A stretch of 64,000 nt of DNA from positions 2,684,501 through 2,748,500 of the forward strand of contig JAUKTV010000006.1 in the NCBI GenBank assembly GCA_030549205.1, given 5' to 3'. Below the pieces are notes generated by a model, which saw only the letters and a program-made list of their open reading frames with translations, did no database searches and was not told the DNA's origin. This document shows, piece by piece, positions 35,900 to 46,768 of this stretch. The stretch is from Apiosordaria backusii. Its lineage: Eukaryota; Ascomycota; Sordariomycetes; Sordariales; Lasiosphaeriaceae. A program made the translations under genes and the position numbers. Positions within the stretch are counted from its first letter, which is position 1, and every line of letters starts with the position of its first letter.

Positions 35900-36306
35900 C
35901 GTTTATAGCCGGGTTAGAGAAGTCGCATCTCGTCTGGTTTACTTTGGTAAGGTAGGTACAGGTAAAGTCGTAGCGTCTCTGGCAGGAGTTTATGGACGGG
36001 AGCTGGAAGGAGCGATCCCTTATCGTCAGCTGCACTGCCACCACCATCTTTCGTTTCCCCGCTCCAAAAACTGCCCCAGATGTTCGGTCAGCATCGCAAG
36101 GCATACACGCAATTTTCCAAAAGCCAGCAACAATTCCGCCCTAGCCCGTGGATTCAGAATGTCTATTTTTTCTCGCTCTCACCGCATGACTAAGTGTCTG
36201 TTTCCCTCGGAAGACAACCAGCGTCCAACGTTCGCCATGCCGTAATCGTGCCCGGCCGAGTACATCAACGCCAAACGAGACTATATCCCCCATAACAAGG
36301 AGCACG
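35900..36306. promoter_or_regulatory. Shared divergent promoter region
   Basis: 407 bp of non-coding DNA between the divergently oriented genes at 34721-35899 and 36307-39532. No clear TATA element was seen. Control of both genes from here is inference. Confidence 0.4.
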
Positions 36307-39300
36307 ATGCTTTTGCTTCCTTGGTTTCGCAAACTCTTTTCGGTGTCATCACCCGTTCCTACCGAGCCGAAACCCAATCCCTCCCTTGGAGACGAATACA
36401 TACACGCAAGAGTTGGAATGAATCGCTGCTGGCAAGCGATCGGCCCGGCGAGGGACCTGTTTGAGTCGTTGTCGCCGAGGCTATCGGCCGTCCTAGAGGA
36501 TTGGGAATTCCCGGACGACGCCTTCCTGGCTTGGTCTATCTTCATGCTAGGCCCATGTCCGGAGAGCGCGATGCCAACCATCATCGTCTACGGCGGTTCC
36601 CAAGCAGCCAGGAAGTCATTATGCGAAGCCATCCATGCCAGCGGCGTGCTACAACAGCAAATCCTCCTTGACCACCGACCTGTTGCCCCTGACTTCAACC
36701 GTGTCGATCCAGTTCAAGACCAGCTTGTTCGGTATCTTTCAAGCTACCATTGCGAGAACACATGCATCCTTGGATCAGCCCCCAGAAGCATCACGACATT
36801 GTACCAGCTTCAGGGCACAACTCTTTCCGTCACGGACAGTTGCGGAATTGTCAAAACCGCAACACTCGGTGTGGTATTTAAGGTTGGCGGGGTGGCATAC
36901 GCCACAACTGTCGCATATATTTCCCTCTTCGCGATTTGCAGAGAAACGTCTCGAGAGCCAAATTTCACTCCCACAATATTGCCACGAAGATGTCAGTATC
37001 GAAGATGTTATTATTCCTGATGAGATTAGCGCACACCGCCCGTCCGACTATGCGTTGCTCTCAGTTTCGTCTGCTATTAAAGACGACCCCAGCATAATGA
37101 GCTACAAAGACCTGAAGCGATGCATCGCCAAAAGCCCTGAAGATATAGAAGTCAAGATTGCGAACGGGTTCAGCCACGGGCTGGCTGGCACATTGTCTGG
37201 AACTCCTAGTTTCATCCGTCTGCCGGGTACAAAAGGTTTCCAAGAAGTCTGGACAGTGCAAATGCACCACCCAGTACGAGAGGGCGATTGTGGGTCTATG
37301 ATAACTGGCACAGAAAATGGTCATATTTATGGACACATTATTGCAGGCATCCCATCATCGTCGCTTGCCTACGTTTTACCCGCACACCGCCTCATGGGAA
37401 TATTGGAAACACACAACATACCAGCCAAGGGACGTTCGGCTTCGTTTCCAGCTCAAGTCATGGCATTCCGAATTGCTACAGCGATATTGATCGCTGCATG
37501 CGTCACGTTCCTGGCGGCTATAGGCTGCTACTATATCAAGTGGCTCGACTCGTTGCTTGGCTATTTTGCTGTCGCCATTCTTCTCGTGGCGCTGATTGCC
37601 TACAATCAACGCCGTGACTCCTTGACGTTGGACTGGACTATTTTCCAACGTCAAGCTCCTCGGCTTTGGATGGATGTTCGGATAGTGCTACCAATCTTGA
37701 GCTTGATATTTGGAGCACTCGTCTATGTGACATCGAGACTGCCCATAACAAAGCCTGGTCCTGGCGTATCGCATCTTTCGTCCGTGACCCTTGACATCGG
37801 TAATTGCTCAGCCCAAGGTCTTAACGGATCGATTATCACCACCTGGGGACTGAAGGCACATTCACAGGAGATGAAAGATGACTGCGTGACGCCCGCCGCT
37901 ATCATGAACTCGACTTATTATACTTTGTCGGACATATTCTGCTACAACGATGATGCTATAAAGTTGGTGGCCCTTGATAAAGAGGGCCATTTTGCCATCA
38001 GCGACCATGAGATAGTAACCGACTCCATCTTGGTTCTGAACGGCGGGACACCCCAAGTGCCTGTGAGTATAGATGAAGCTGTGAAACCATCACTGGCTCG
38101 TCTTCCATCCAAAAGGGGCAAATCGCCTCCACTTTTGGGGTTTCATGAGACGGGCAAAATGTTGACACTGCTTCGGGATGCGGGACGTATCAATGACCGG
38201 GTTTATGGCCTTGATGTGGGGAGTCAGAGTCTCGCCAGTCCACGAGAAGGGAGTCTGGTACTTGGGAGCTATGGCCAGCGTATGCAAGGTGGCATTTTTG
38301 AAGTCACCGCTCCTTGGCGTGACCAAGACACATCCAAGGGGCTTGAAGAGACCTGTTCCCTGCCCGCGGTGCATATAAAGCGCGCCACGCTAAAGGCTCA
38401 TGGCGATCCGGTTGGAGTTGAGCTGGGTCACAATATCCCTGCCTGCATCGAGCCGTATGACGACTTGCTTCGCCTCCCTGAGGAACACATAATGAAGATA
38501 CAGGGGTATCTTGTTCGCGATGGGGGTGACGAGTATGAGGCGGCTGAGCAACCTTTCGACGATCATCACAGAACAGATTCGGAAGGCCACGGGCCGTCTT
38601 TGCATCTCCCGCAACCCAAGCTACGTTTCCCAAACTCAGTGTTGAACTCTGAGCGGCTGAAGAGTCTTTCCATGGACCTGACATTTGAGGATGCGCTTTC
38701 CAAAATGGATACCACTCTCAACATACCTGCGCATGAGCTCTTCATGGCCTTGCGGGGTTTTGATGAAAATGGCAACCTAGTCATTGACCCTGACTTCACG
38801 GAGTTGTCTATTCATGAGGATCCCTCCGAGTCCGGCTTGATGATACTGGGCAAGGCTTTCCTATCGCAATATCTCCTGAGTGTCGACTATGACCACCGAC
38901 AATGGACTCTTTCGGGGCCTATCGGAAATAACCTTGTCCATCAGTCCCCGTCTCTCAGCCTCAGGGAACGAATGGGGCAGATCATTCTGGTTCAGCCGCA
39001 TTGGATTGTTGCACCGTTGGCGTTCACGGTTGTAGGAACTGTGCTCGTGCGGTATGACTTGGTGGTTCCCACGATCAACTGGCTTGGCTCACCACAAAGT
39101 GCGCTGAGTACCGCAGTCTGGAGGAGATATGGGAAGAGATTGTCGCCTGCAGGCGCAAGGTTTAGAATGGAGAGTTATGGTAAGAGGCCGAGGAGCCCTG
39201 CGCCTTATATTTGGTATCTGATTGCACTGTGCTCGTTGGTGCTTGTGTGGGAAGCACTCTCTTTTGTTTACCTCTGGGGACTTATTGGCAACTTCGACAT

Positions 39301-39532
39301 GATAAGCCGAACTGGGGTTATTTGGGATGCTTGTTGTTTACTTTACGGGATCATCAGCTCTTTCGCTTGGTGTGTGATGCTCACCCGCAGCGCTGGCCGG
39401 TGGGCTCGCGCGCTATCGGGGGTGTCTAGTGGGATGGCGGTGATTTGCTTGATCGTGGGGGTTGTGGTACAGGTGAGTAACGCGTTTGTTTACTGGGGAA
39501 TATTTGGGTTTTTGCTAATGGTTTCTGCCTGA
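36307..39532 (+). pseudogene. Trypsin-like domain fused to membrane-anchored pepsin-like domain, frame broken once
   Basis: The N-terminal part is open from ATG 36307. It has the fungal segment MPTIIVYGGSQAARKSL and then ATLGVVFKVGGVAYATTVA, a trypsin-like beta-barrel start. At about 36,910-36,916 the good reading moves to another frame: TTVA in one meets HIFPSSRF in the next, at the position of the catalytic His. The second frame is then open to 39532. It contains PSDYALLS (possible catalytic Asp) and EGDCGSMITG, with Cys (37289-37291) at the nucleophile position. Next come GHIYGHIIAG and three membrane helices (about 37,470-37,735). A domain like the C-terminal half of fungal A1 (pepsin-like) proteins follows, with GSLVLGSYGQ and LGKAFLSQYLLSVDYDHRQW; no DTG motif is seen. 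About four helices end the protein. The length difference fits a 2-bp loss or a 1-bp gain. If repaired, it would be about 1,075 residues. Sequencing error or an undetected splice is possible. Confidence 0.7.
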
Positions 39533-40254
39533 TGCCGACCAGCTCTGCCCTCAGGTGGTGCCTGAAGCATTGGTCCTTTTGAGCGCCTTCTTCAGCGACA
39601 ACTTCGCACCACCTAATTGGGTGTAACCCATGACTGGACCTGAGATATGACCAGAAGCTCAAGGTGGTGTTGATGGATGACAAATATGGTGAGTTGGGCC
39701 TCGCCAGTTTCATGTTCCACTTGATCCAACATAAGCCAAATGGAAGATGATCATCTTGGAACTGACACATAGAAGGTCTCTTCTATTGAGTTAGTATACG
39801 CCGCTTGCATTCACAGTAGGTCATTGTGTACCTTTCATGAATCCCAAGCCCAGAATTTCTCGTTTCTAGCTTTTGGGGTCTTGTTAGAGGGGGCCAACGT
39901 CAATATAAATTATCAACCACTGAGGAGCTATCAGGTACCTTAGACAATGGAGGGCCCAGCACAAAGATCTTCCATTGTGATACCAACTATAATAGATGAA
40001 AAATGCATCAATGCAAACTTTCTTTGCGCTTTCTGAACCTGGCTACCAACATGAACCGACCGACTACATCAGCATGAAGAGCGCCACTGACACTTCATCG
40101 TGATTGACTGAAACCCAATCCTCCCGCAACACGAATCATCAAGCCCAGGACCGAATGCCATTTGTAACCAAGTCACCCACCCTTCCAGCTCTACCAACCT
40201 TCCTTAGACCCTCTCACTAACCCGCCACTATCACAAAACTCCCCTCCCACAGCC
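39533..40254. other. Intergenic region
   Basis: 3' flank of the protease-like gene and 5' flank of the small membrane protein gene. No supported gene. Composition is normal. Confidence 0.5.
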
Positions 40255-40590
40255 ATGTCAAACACCGAACCCCCATCCCAACCAGAGAGTAGACAAACTG
40301 GAATCACAACCATCGCCCTAGTTCTCGGCCTCGCCGTTGTCCCCATAGTAGTCTTAATCTCGTGCTGCATTATCGTGCGTTGCAAGGAGAAACTCAAAAG
40401 ACTAGACGCCTGCCCTAGATGCGACGCCCAGCTTTTCAGCCAGGAGGCGGCTCGAGCAATCCTCGCCGATCGTATCAGGCGCGATGGAGAAGAACAATAT
40501 CCTGAATTCGTCGAGCTAGCTGAGCAGAATGAGAGGAGGGAGCAGAGGGGCGCGGTTGAGCATGTTGAGAATTCGTCTAGCCGTGGTTAA
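40255..40590 (+). CDS. Small single-pass membrane protein
   Basis: 111 residues from ATG 40255. A short polar N-terminus (about 15 residues) is followed by one strong hydrophobic helix (about residues 17-42, GITTIALVLGLAVVPIVVL) ending in a CCIIVRCKEKLKR stop-transfer stretch. The cytosolic-type tail starts with CPRCDAQLFSQEAA and is charged, Glu/Arg-rich, probably helical. The CxxC pair could bind metal or be palmitoylated near the membrane. I recognise no family. Composition is normal and the frame is intact, with TAA at 40588. Confidence 0.6.
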   Translation: MSNTEPPSQPESRQTGITTIALVLGLAVVPIVVLISCCIIVRCKEKLKRLDACPRCDAQLFSQEAARAILADRIRRDGEEQYPEFVELAEQNERREQRGAVEHVENSSSRG

Positions 40591-40696
40591 TCTGCACGGC
40601 AATAGAGATAGGGGTAGCCGGACAACATTGTGAACATTGAATCAAGACTCTAAGGACCCAAATTAGAACAACATGCATCAAAGCAGCCAAGCAATC

Positions 40697-41162
40697 ACTG
40701 CCACTTCCTCAACCCAAACCCACCCCTCCGACTTAGAATCTTGATATCCGGCTCCTAACTTAGCCACCCCTTTTCCATAATCTCATTCGCCCACTTCAGC
40801 CCTCCATCACTTATACCTTCTTTTTCTCTATTTTCGGGGTAGTATTTGCAGGCTGTGGGGAGATCGTTGAACCTAAATTCGGATGTAAGTATTCCCCCTC
40901 ATCCATCACCTCACTGCGGGCTCAATGCTGACCTCTTAACTAAGACTATCTCGCCCGTTACCTTCAGGTAAAACACCTCTTACTAGAGATACCCCGGTTT
41001 ATACTTCTCAATCCACTTGCCTGCCTTAAGAAGGTTAGCTTCCACTTAAGCTTTATTATCGGGGTTGATAGTTAGCGTGATGATGATGTCGACTGCGGAG
41101 TCCGGTTCTGGTGGGGACTCGGAGTTGGTGGGGGAAGATTCAGAGGGGAGGGCGGAGGGCAT
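40697..41162 (-). pseudogene. Small degenerate gene, possibly ABM-like
   Basis: From ATG 41162 on the minus strand a 38-codon piece ends at TAA (41046-41048) with VDIIITLTINPDNKA. Reading on through the stop in the same frame gives VEANLLKAGKWIEKYKPGYL, then two more stops, a plausible gtaacg donor, and a later piece (about 40,890-40,697) with CKYYPENREKEG, GGLKWANEIMEKGWL, a TAG, and EPDIKILSRRGGFG. The stops fit CAA/CAG changed to TAA/TAG. The opening resembles fungal antibiotic-biosynthesis-monooxygenase (ABM)-like small proteins (ITLTINPDN then a helix), but the assignment is weak. Treat as a RIP-hit small gene. Confidence 0.4.
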
Positions 41163-41452
41163 TATGTGCTGTTGAATAAAGTGTTGAAAACAAATGTACT
41201 GAGCTAAATGACACGAAGATACGCAACAAACTGTAAGAGATATCTGTAGTGGTGGTGAAGTTGACCTTTCCGCGGATTCATGTCTAGTCAGGGGGAGTGG
41301 GGAAAGTCCGTGGTGGTTGAAGTCCACGAGGCTGTGGGCGAGTCAGGCAGCTGCCTAGCCTACAAGAATTTCCGACCCTGGATCGATCATATTGAGGTCT
41401 TAGAGGGAAAGCTGTCGAATGTATAAGGTAGCCTTGGTGATCCCTCGAAGTC

Positions 41453-42598
41453 TTATACCTTAGGGATTCGGGCAAATTCGATTGAACTCGGCCTACATCG
41501 GGTCAGCATCGTACCTGTGGGAACGTTTATTGCTTTCATCGCCTGCAAAATTTGGAATAGAGATATGTCGTACCAAGACACACGTCCGTACCCGTACCGT
41601 GGCCAAAGTTCGCTGATGCCCCCGTGGTGGGTCGTCCAGTTGCCTCCGCACAGGTGCTGCCCGGATTCTGGGCTGTTAGGATGGATTGTGGTGTACCGTG
41701 GGCCGCGCGGTCGGCTCGTGCCGTCGGGATTTTCAAAGCATGCGGGATGCGTTACAAGTCTCAGGCATGAATACTTGTCCACAGTCTGACAGAGCGCTCC
41801 CAGCCCATCTACGGAGCCTTCCTTAGGAAGTCCTTCACGCTCTAGCGTTTCAACGAGATATCGGCGAACATCATAATGTTTCTCGGCTTGCTCTAGTGGA
41901 TAGTATTTTTTTGTCAATGTAAGCGGCCGCCATATCGTGGGCCTGCCGTATCGCCAAGATTCTTTGTTACTCAGACAGGCAGGCCACAGCCCTTCGATGA
42001 TCTGTACTGATGTTGGTTGGGGCACATAGTCGAACACCTCCCTGCCTCGATTACTAGCAAACCACTTTTGCTTCTGAATGACGCTTTGGACTGACGGAGG
42101 CAGCTGAACCTGGAAGATCTAGTACTTTTCATTGTAATACGGATTCAGCCTCTCGCCTTCTAGCGGAGACCAGGTTTTATCCCTTGCTTAATACTATATA
42201 TATCGCTACTTGGTCTTAAAACCGTATCCCATATAAGCGCCATACATCTGGCATCTTAGTTGTAGACTTATCTAACGTCGGTTCAAGGGTGTACTATACT
42301 GCTTGTAAGTGCGGCGAAGAGTGTAAAGACAACTATCCTCGGCGGCTTAAAAGATAGTAATAGTTAGGTCGTTAATATCGTAAGTCTAAAGTTTATCGTT
42401 TAATGTCTTGTAAAGGTAGCGACAGGTGCAGGCAAGGGCTGCGTAGCTCGGTATTTTGGCAAAACCTGCGATTAAGAAGATCAACTCGGGTGGCAACGTC
42501 GAAAGAGATGCGGTATTGGTCTGTGTAGGCAGCTGTGTGCTTCGTCCGAGGATTGATGGGTTTTCGCAGATGTTCTGGACCTGGCCTTGTGCCGCCAT
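41453..42598 (-). pseudogene. F-box protein gene with seven RIP stops
   Basis: One uninterrupted frame of 382 codons from ATG 42598 to TAA at 41453, broken only by seven internal stops. These lie at 42388-42386, 42349-42347, 42274-42272, 42208-42206, 42196-42194, 42190-42188 and 42121-42119. All are TAA or TAG, as expected from C-to-T change in CAA/CAG (Gln) codons, and no indel is needed. The N-terminus has an F-box: LPPELIFLIAGFAKIPSYAA then LACTCRYLYKTLN (about residues 35-67), which would bind Skp1 in an SCF ubiquitin ligase. The C-terminal 240 residues, after FQVQLPPSVQSVIQKQKWF, have no repeat or domain that I can name. Damage is confined to the central 42,120-42,400 region; both ends have normal composition. 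Confidence 0.85.
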
Positions 42599-43703
42599 GA
42601 CATTAGTCGTCGTATAACGGGGAAAGTCTCTGCGGATGGTATTGGGGGTTAAGAAGAAACGTTGTTAACGGACACAAAGCTTACGTTTAAATACCTGTCA
42701 GGTGTTCTGTGTTGGCGGCGTCAAACCTTGTTCAAGCCTCGATGGATCCAGCCCTCAGGTGAAAGGCAGATCGTTCCAAGTGCTAATATGGACTTTGGTG
42801 GGCTCCATTTCCTAAGCCCCACAGTTGCTCTGCCATCACCTGCTTTCTCTAACAGCTACACACCGGCAGCGCATCCCTAATGTCCGGAACCGAGACCTAC
42901 ACTGCAAGCGACCCGAGATTGAGCCCCGGACCGGACCGGCGCCAGGTCACTGCTAAGACGGCGCAGTCGGAGATGTGGGGCTGCATTCAGGGGGTATCTG
43001 CAACAACACGGCGTCACAGCCCCCAACTCGATGTAAACCCTTGCTTGTCGACGCTATGAACTTGTATTGGGGCTCTTCAATAACCAACAACCTATACTAA
43101 CGTCGTGGTAAAATGAGTAAAATGCAGCCCTTTAATACTAAAAAGGGCTTACAGACTATAAGGTTCTTCTTATCATTTCCATTATATCACTTGTACGGCG
43201 TGTACGTCTTAGAGGCTAATCTAAGGCCCAGAGTTAGTGGTTGCAACTTGTCCCAAAATCTATTAGCTCTAGAGAGTTAGTGGTATAATAGTTATCAGCC
43301 AATTCTATATTCTGCCCGAGGCTAAGCTTATTAACATATATACACGGTACAACCATATATATCCGCATCGAAAGTTATAGCGAAAGTGGGCTGTATCCCG
43401 CTTCTAACTATCTCGGATCCTACTCCCAGGAACTTCAGCGGAGTGTCCTGGGGATCCCCACACATTGCGGCACGATGGCAAGGGGCAAGGACGCGGTCGT
43501 GGCGGTTAGGCGTCCTATGATCATATCAACATGGATGGGTCCAAAAGTCCCACCGAGACGCCGGGTTTCCGTGTTCCTGGATTGCCTATATATACCCAGC
43601 ACAGAGCCGCGCAGTTGAGGATCTGATCGCCTTGGTCACACTTCAATAACCGACATTACTTGTGATAAGCGACAAGCCCTCCCTCGGTTTCTATCACACA
43701 GTC
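42599..43703. promoter_or_regulatory. Divergent upstream region of F-box and oxidase pseudogenes
   Basis: Separates two divergent dead genes. A TATA box (tatatata, 43587-43594) lies about 110 bp before the ATG of the oxidase pseudogene at 43704. Around 43,090-43,400 the DNA is AT-rich and RIP-like; elsewhere it is normal. No other gene is supported. Confidence 0.5.
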
Positions 43704-45269
43704 ATGTCCCTCTCCACTTGTGTACGTTCCTTCTTCCATCCATAAAGCCCTCCTCCAAGTGCTCATCTAACAATACCAACAGTGCACGGCCATTTTAGCT
43801 ACTCTCGGGAGCTCCAAGGTCTCTACTCCGGGGAATTTTAGATACATATCGTCGTTATCGTCTTACTTTTCTTTACAAATATTTTAAATATAACTATACT
43901 ATATTATCTAATTAGTATTAGCCGCTAATGTTTTTACAGCTGTGACTATCTTTACAGTTAATTTTACTAATCCAATATACCGCTTTACGGTCCGGTTAGG
44001 AGGATATATATTTTATATCAAAGCTTTTAATATCGCTAGTAGCGTTACCTTTAATTTAAAAGACCTAAATAAGATTACCTTTATTAACAGAAATGCAAAT
44101 ATTCGATTGGAGGTTGGTTTATTCTGGAGAGACGTTTACGTTTAACTTAACCCTTTAGGCTTAACTGTTACTAGTGGGCGAGTGGTAAGTGTAGGTGTTA
44201 GTAGCTTTATTACCAGCAGAGGCCTATCTTTCTTCTTATTTAAGGTTAGCTTCTCTATTAATACTATCTTTAAATATAAAGTTATTTTAACTAATGGTAC
44301 GTTAGTTAAGGCTACGGCTACCTAGAACTCTAACCTATTGTATGCTTTATACGGAGGTGGTAATAATCTAGGTATTGTTATTTACATTATAATGAAGATA
44401 TATATTTAAGGGCAGTTATAGGGAGGAACTATGATGCACCCTACTACGACGCTTTATAACCATCTCTTTATATTTATCGATTTCAATAAGGCTACCGGTT
44501 ATGATGAGAATGCCTCTGTTATTACCAGTCTTGTCTACTACTATGGTATCAGCCATACCATTTCTACTCAGATGGTGTACACTGGCCCCCTTCCCTCTTC
44601 TCCTTCTGCTGTATTTTCCAACTTCTTAAGTGTGCTATGGGTTACGATTAATAGCGCCAGGGTTAACACTATGAGGAATATTACTATTGAAGTAGGTGCC
44701 AATATCCTAGGAAATAGCCAGTATGTTAACCTCCCTCTCTTATCTAACCCCTATCCCTGGATAAAAGCTAACCTTTCCCCAGTAACCTCTGGTGGATCCA
44801 AATAGTAGTCTGCAACCTTCAAATCTTCAGCGCTATCTACCAAATCTAATAGGACTCTCACTCCTCCGTCTAAAACATCCCCGGCATTGTTTAAACCATA
44901 ACCTTCCAGCTTCTTCTCCCCTCTATCTATAACCGTAATCTAACTTCCAATATCCTCGGGTTTAACTCCCCTAACTGTAATAATAATCCCTTAGTTATTA
45001 TCCAGCTTACCGCTATATAGGCAAGTTCGCTCGATAATACTCTAATTAGAACGAAAGTAAGGGAGATGTATGATTTGCTAATGTTAGAGTTGGTAATAAA
45101 GAGTACGACGGATCTGTAAGTATATTTAAATTATACAGTGGACTGGTAGGACCTGATTACAGGGTATAAGACAGAGAATATAGCGGCTTTAAAGGTAGTG
45201 AGGACAAAGTATAATCTTAATAGGGTTTTTACTAGGAGGGTACTGGGGGGGTTCAAGATTCCTGCTTAA
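43704..45269 (+). pseudogene. BBE-like FAD-linked oxidoreductase gene killed by RIP
   Basis: ATG 43704 starts a short exon (MSLSTC, 43704-43721). A 61-bp intron (43722-43782, gtacgt..ccaacag) follows, and exon 2 opens with TAILATLGSSKVSTPGNFRY, typical of secreted berberine-bridge-enzyme-like FAD oxidases. Downstream in the same frame, through stops, come VRLGGYIFY (normally RSGGH; the His that holds FAD is Tyr), GLTVTSGRVVSVGV, GGGNNLGIV, a GQLWGG-like site in which the Trp codon is TAG, and YNHLFIFIDFN. Open pieces lie at 43942-44145 and 44431-44805. The end shifts frame and finishes AALKVVRTKYNLNRVF..GGFKIPA at 45269, the family's usual C-terminus. Such enzymes oxidise alcohols, amines or carbohydrates and often sit in secondary-metabolite clusters. 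The gene is dead. Confidence 0.82.
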
Positions 45270-45881
45270 TAGGGAGAAAGGGTATAGGGAGGGTTTGTAA
45301 TGTAGACTTTAAATATTTATCGTTTCACTTTTCTTTTAAGTGGTAAATTACTACAGTTTGATTATAACTTTAGGTCAGAATGTAATAGGGGCTAGTTAGC
45401 TTTCCTTTTATCTTTAATATAAATAAACCTTTTTCTCTTGACCTTTTGTCCGTTTTACGTGTTAATATGTTCAATGTATTGACCTGGGTACCTGTGAAGT
45501 CTGGTGTGGGGCCGACTGGGTGCCGTAGGTGGGTCCGGATCCGGACACTGGATGTCGGGAGCCTGTTGTGGGAGCAACCTATCGACCGGTATAGAGCATT
45601 CGAAATTTTCCATTCTCCACAGTTTTTGTCGTCAGAGCTATTGTTGATTCTATTGTGCTGGACAGTATTCACTGCCGGTTCCATGGGTCAAACTTATTGT
45701 AGACGATCGGCGACCGCCGACCTTCAGTCGTCGTTCTCAACATGGTATTCAACTAGAACTTCCTCACGGTTTACACCCTTCAGTCATCCTTTACAAGCCA
45801 TGCCAACGCTGCTTGTACCTCGCGATAGAACCGCCAACCTCAAAGGCATGTAACAGCCGAGCTTGAGAAGCCAATCTAACA
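45270..45881. promoter_or_regulatory. Upstream region of small-family copy A
   Basis: GC rises from about 45,440. Contains TGGGGCCG at 45507-45514 and the palindrome TCCGGATCCGGA at 45534-45545, both about 340-375 bp before the ATG at 45882. A plus-strand open stretch (45446-45853) has no supporting features and is taken as chance. Confidence 0.4.
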
Positions 45882-46339
45882 ATGTCAACCCTTGGAGTCG
45901 TATGTCCTCCAACTCACCCCCCTCTCTCTCACCCGGTCAAGCCTAACTTTCGAAAAAGTGGTCGCAGCAGGGTGACGATAATCTTTCATTGATCAGCCAT
46001 CGTACCTCTTCCATCCCAATTCAGCAACGACGGTTCCGCCGCGGCAACATCGAGCAATGGCTAGCCGACATGGCCCCTACCAGACCCCGAGCAACACCAA
46101 CGCCCCGTTTGCCCCTAAGACAGGTTTACCGCTATCAAGTGTATCGAGTGGGTAATCGTTCACGCGCCGCATCAGTATCCTCAGCTTCGTCCTAGGAGGC
46201 GTCAAACGAGGAAATACAGGCGGTTGGTGGCAATGACACGTACAGCAATCTCTTCATTCGGATCAAAGGGTTGCTGGGAAGTATCCTTTGGGGAGATTGG
46301 AAGGACATATTCTTGATGGGATTGAAGTTTCGATATTAA
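45882..46339 (+). pseudogene. Small two-exon family, copy A (one internal stop)
   Basis: Exon 1 (45882-45899) codes for MSTLGV. A 59-bp intron (45900-45958, gtatgt..aaaaag) follows, and exon 2 opens WSQQGDDNLSLISHR. The family motif RRGNIEQWLADMAP is at about 46,037-46,078, followed by a Pro/Arg-rich linker. TAG at 46193-46195 interrupts; in the same frame the sequence continues to TAA at 46337 with NLFIRIKGLLGSILWGDWKD, matching the C-terminal helix of the intact copy C (ILRQITECWKSIFKLGWDF). Either a short product of 77 residues is made, or the stop is a recent CAG-to-TAG change. The family is unknown to me. Related copies are B, C, D and E. Confidence 0.55.
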
Positions 46340-46474
46340 TTGGGTTAAGGGCTTCGGGTACGAGACAATGCCGTGGGTTAGAGAGCATTTGCAATTTCTC
46401 ATAATACCCAATGTTGAAGTCAGATTTGCCCATTGTCAAATCTGTTGTTCTTGAAAGCATTGGCTGCCAATATT

Positions 46475-46768
46475 ATGACTGGAGCCTTCTGGCGATGCTC
46501 ATCCACCTTCCGTTGCCGCTCACCAGTAAGACACAAGACACATAGTCCTCTCGCCAGCGCGATCTTGAAGACAGTGTCTCGGATATCACCCGCCATCCCG
46601 CTATCAGGATTCAGAAGGCAACTTCACCGCGTCCCCACAAGACAAATGCAACGTCTGCGCCGAGACGGCAACATCGAGCAGTGGCTTAACGGTCTGTCAG
46701 CTCCTCCGGGCCAAACACCAGAACCGACAAATCTTCCCGCTCGTCAAGTCTGCACAATTCAAGTCTAA
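46475..46768 (+). pseudogene. Small two-exon family, copy B (fragment)
   Basis: Open from ATG 46475 to TAA 46768. Near the end are LRRDGNIEQWLNGLSAPPGQ and LPARQVCTIQV, which parallel RRGNIEQWLADMAPTRPR and LPLRQVYRYQV of copy A. A possible in-frame intron starts at the gtaaga near 46,526 and could end in cgccag or cttgaag. The C-terminal helix seen in the other copies is not in frame; a candidate (VLRKFLPQLMENLEMG) lies downstream in another frame near 46,890-46,940. Most likely decayed by indels. Confidence 0.4.

Noticed and set aside
36141..36584. Minus-strand 147-codon frame opposite the protease-like gene
   Set aside because: Antisense shadow of the N-terminal coding part, with no features of its own.
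36635..36913. Start of the long plus-strand frame as a separate gene beginning at 36635
   Set aside because: Before about 36,914 its text is out of frame with the family. The convincing N-terminus is in the other frame from ATG 36307, so one broken gene fits better than an independent start.
43783..44145. Several separate small genes in 43.7-44.8 kb
   Set aside because: All open pieces share one frame and line up in order with a single BBE-like oxidase, separated only by RIP-type stops.
45446..45853. A 135-codon plus-strand open frame
   Set aside because: No recognisable domain, starts within RIP-like DNA, and overlaps the promoter-like zone of small-family copy A. Treated as chance.
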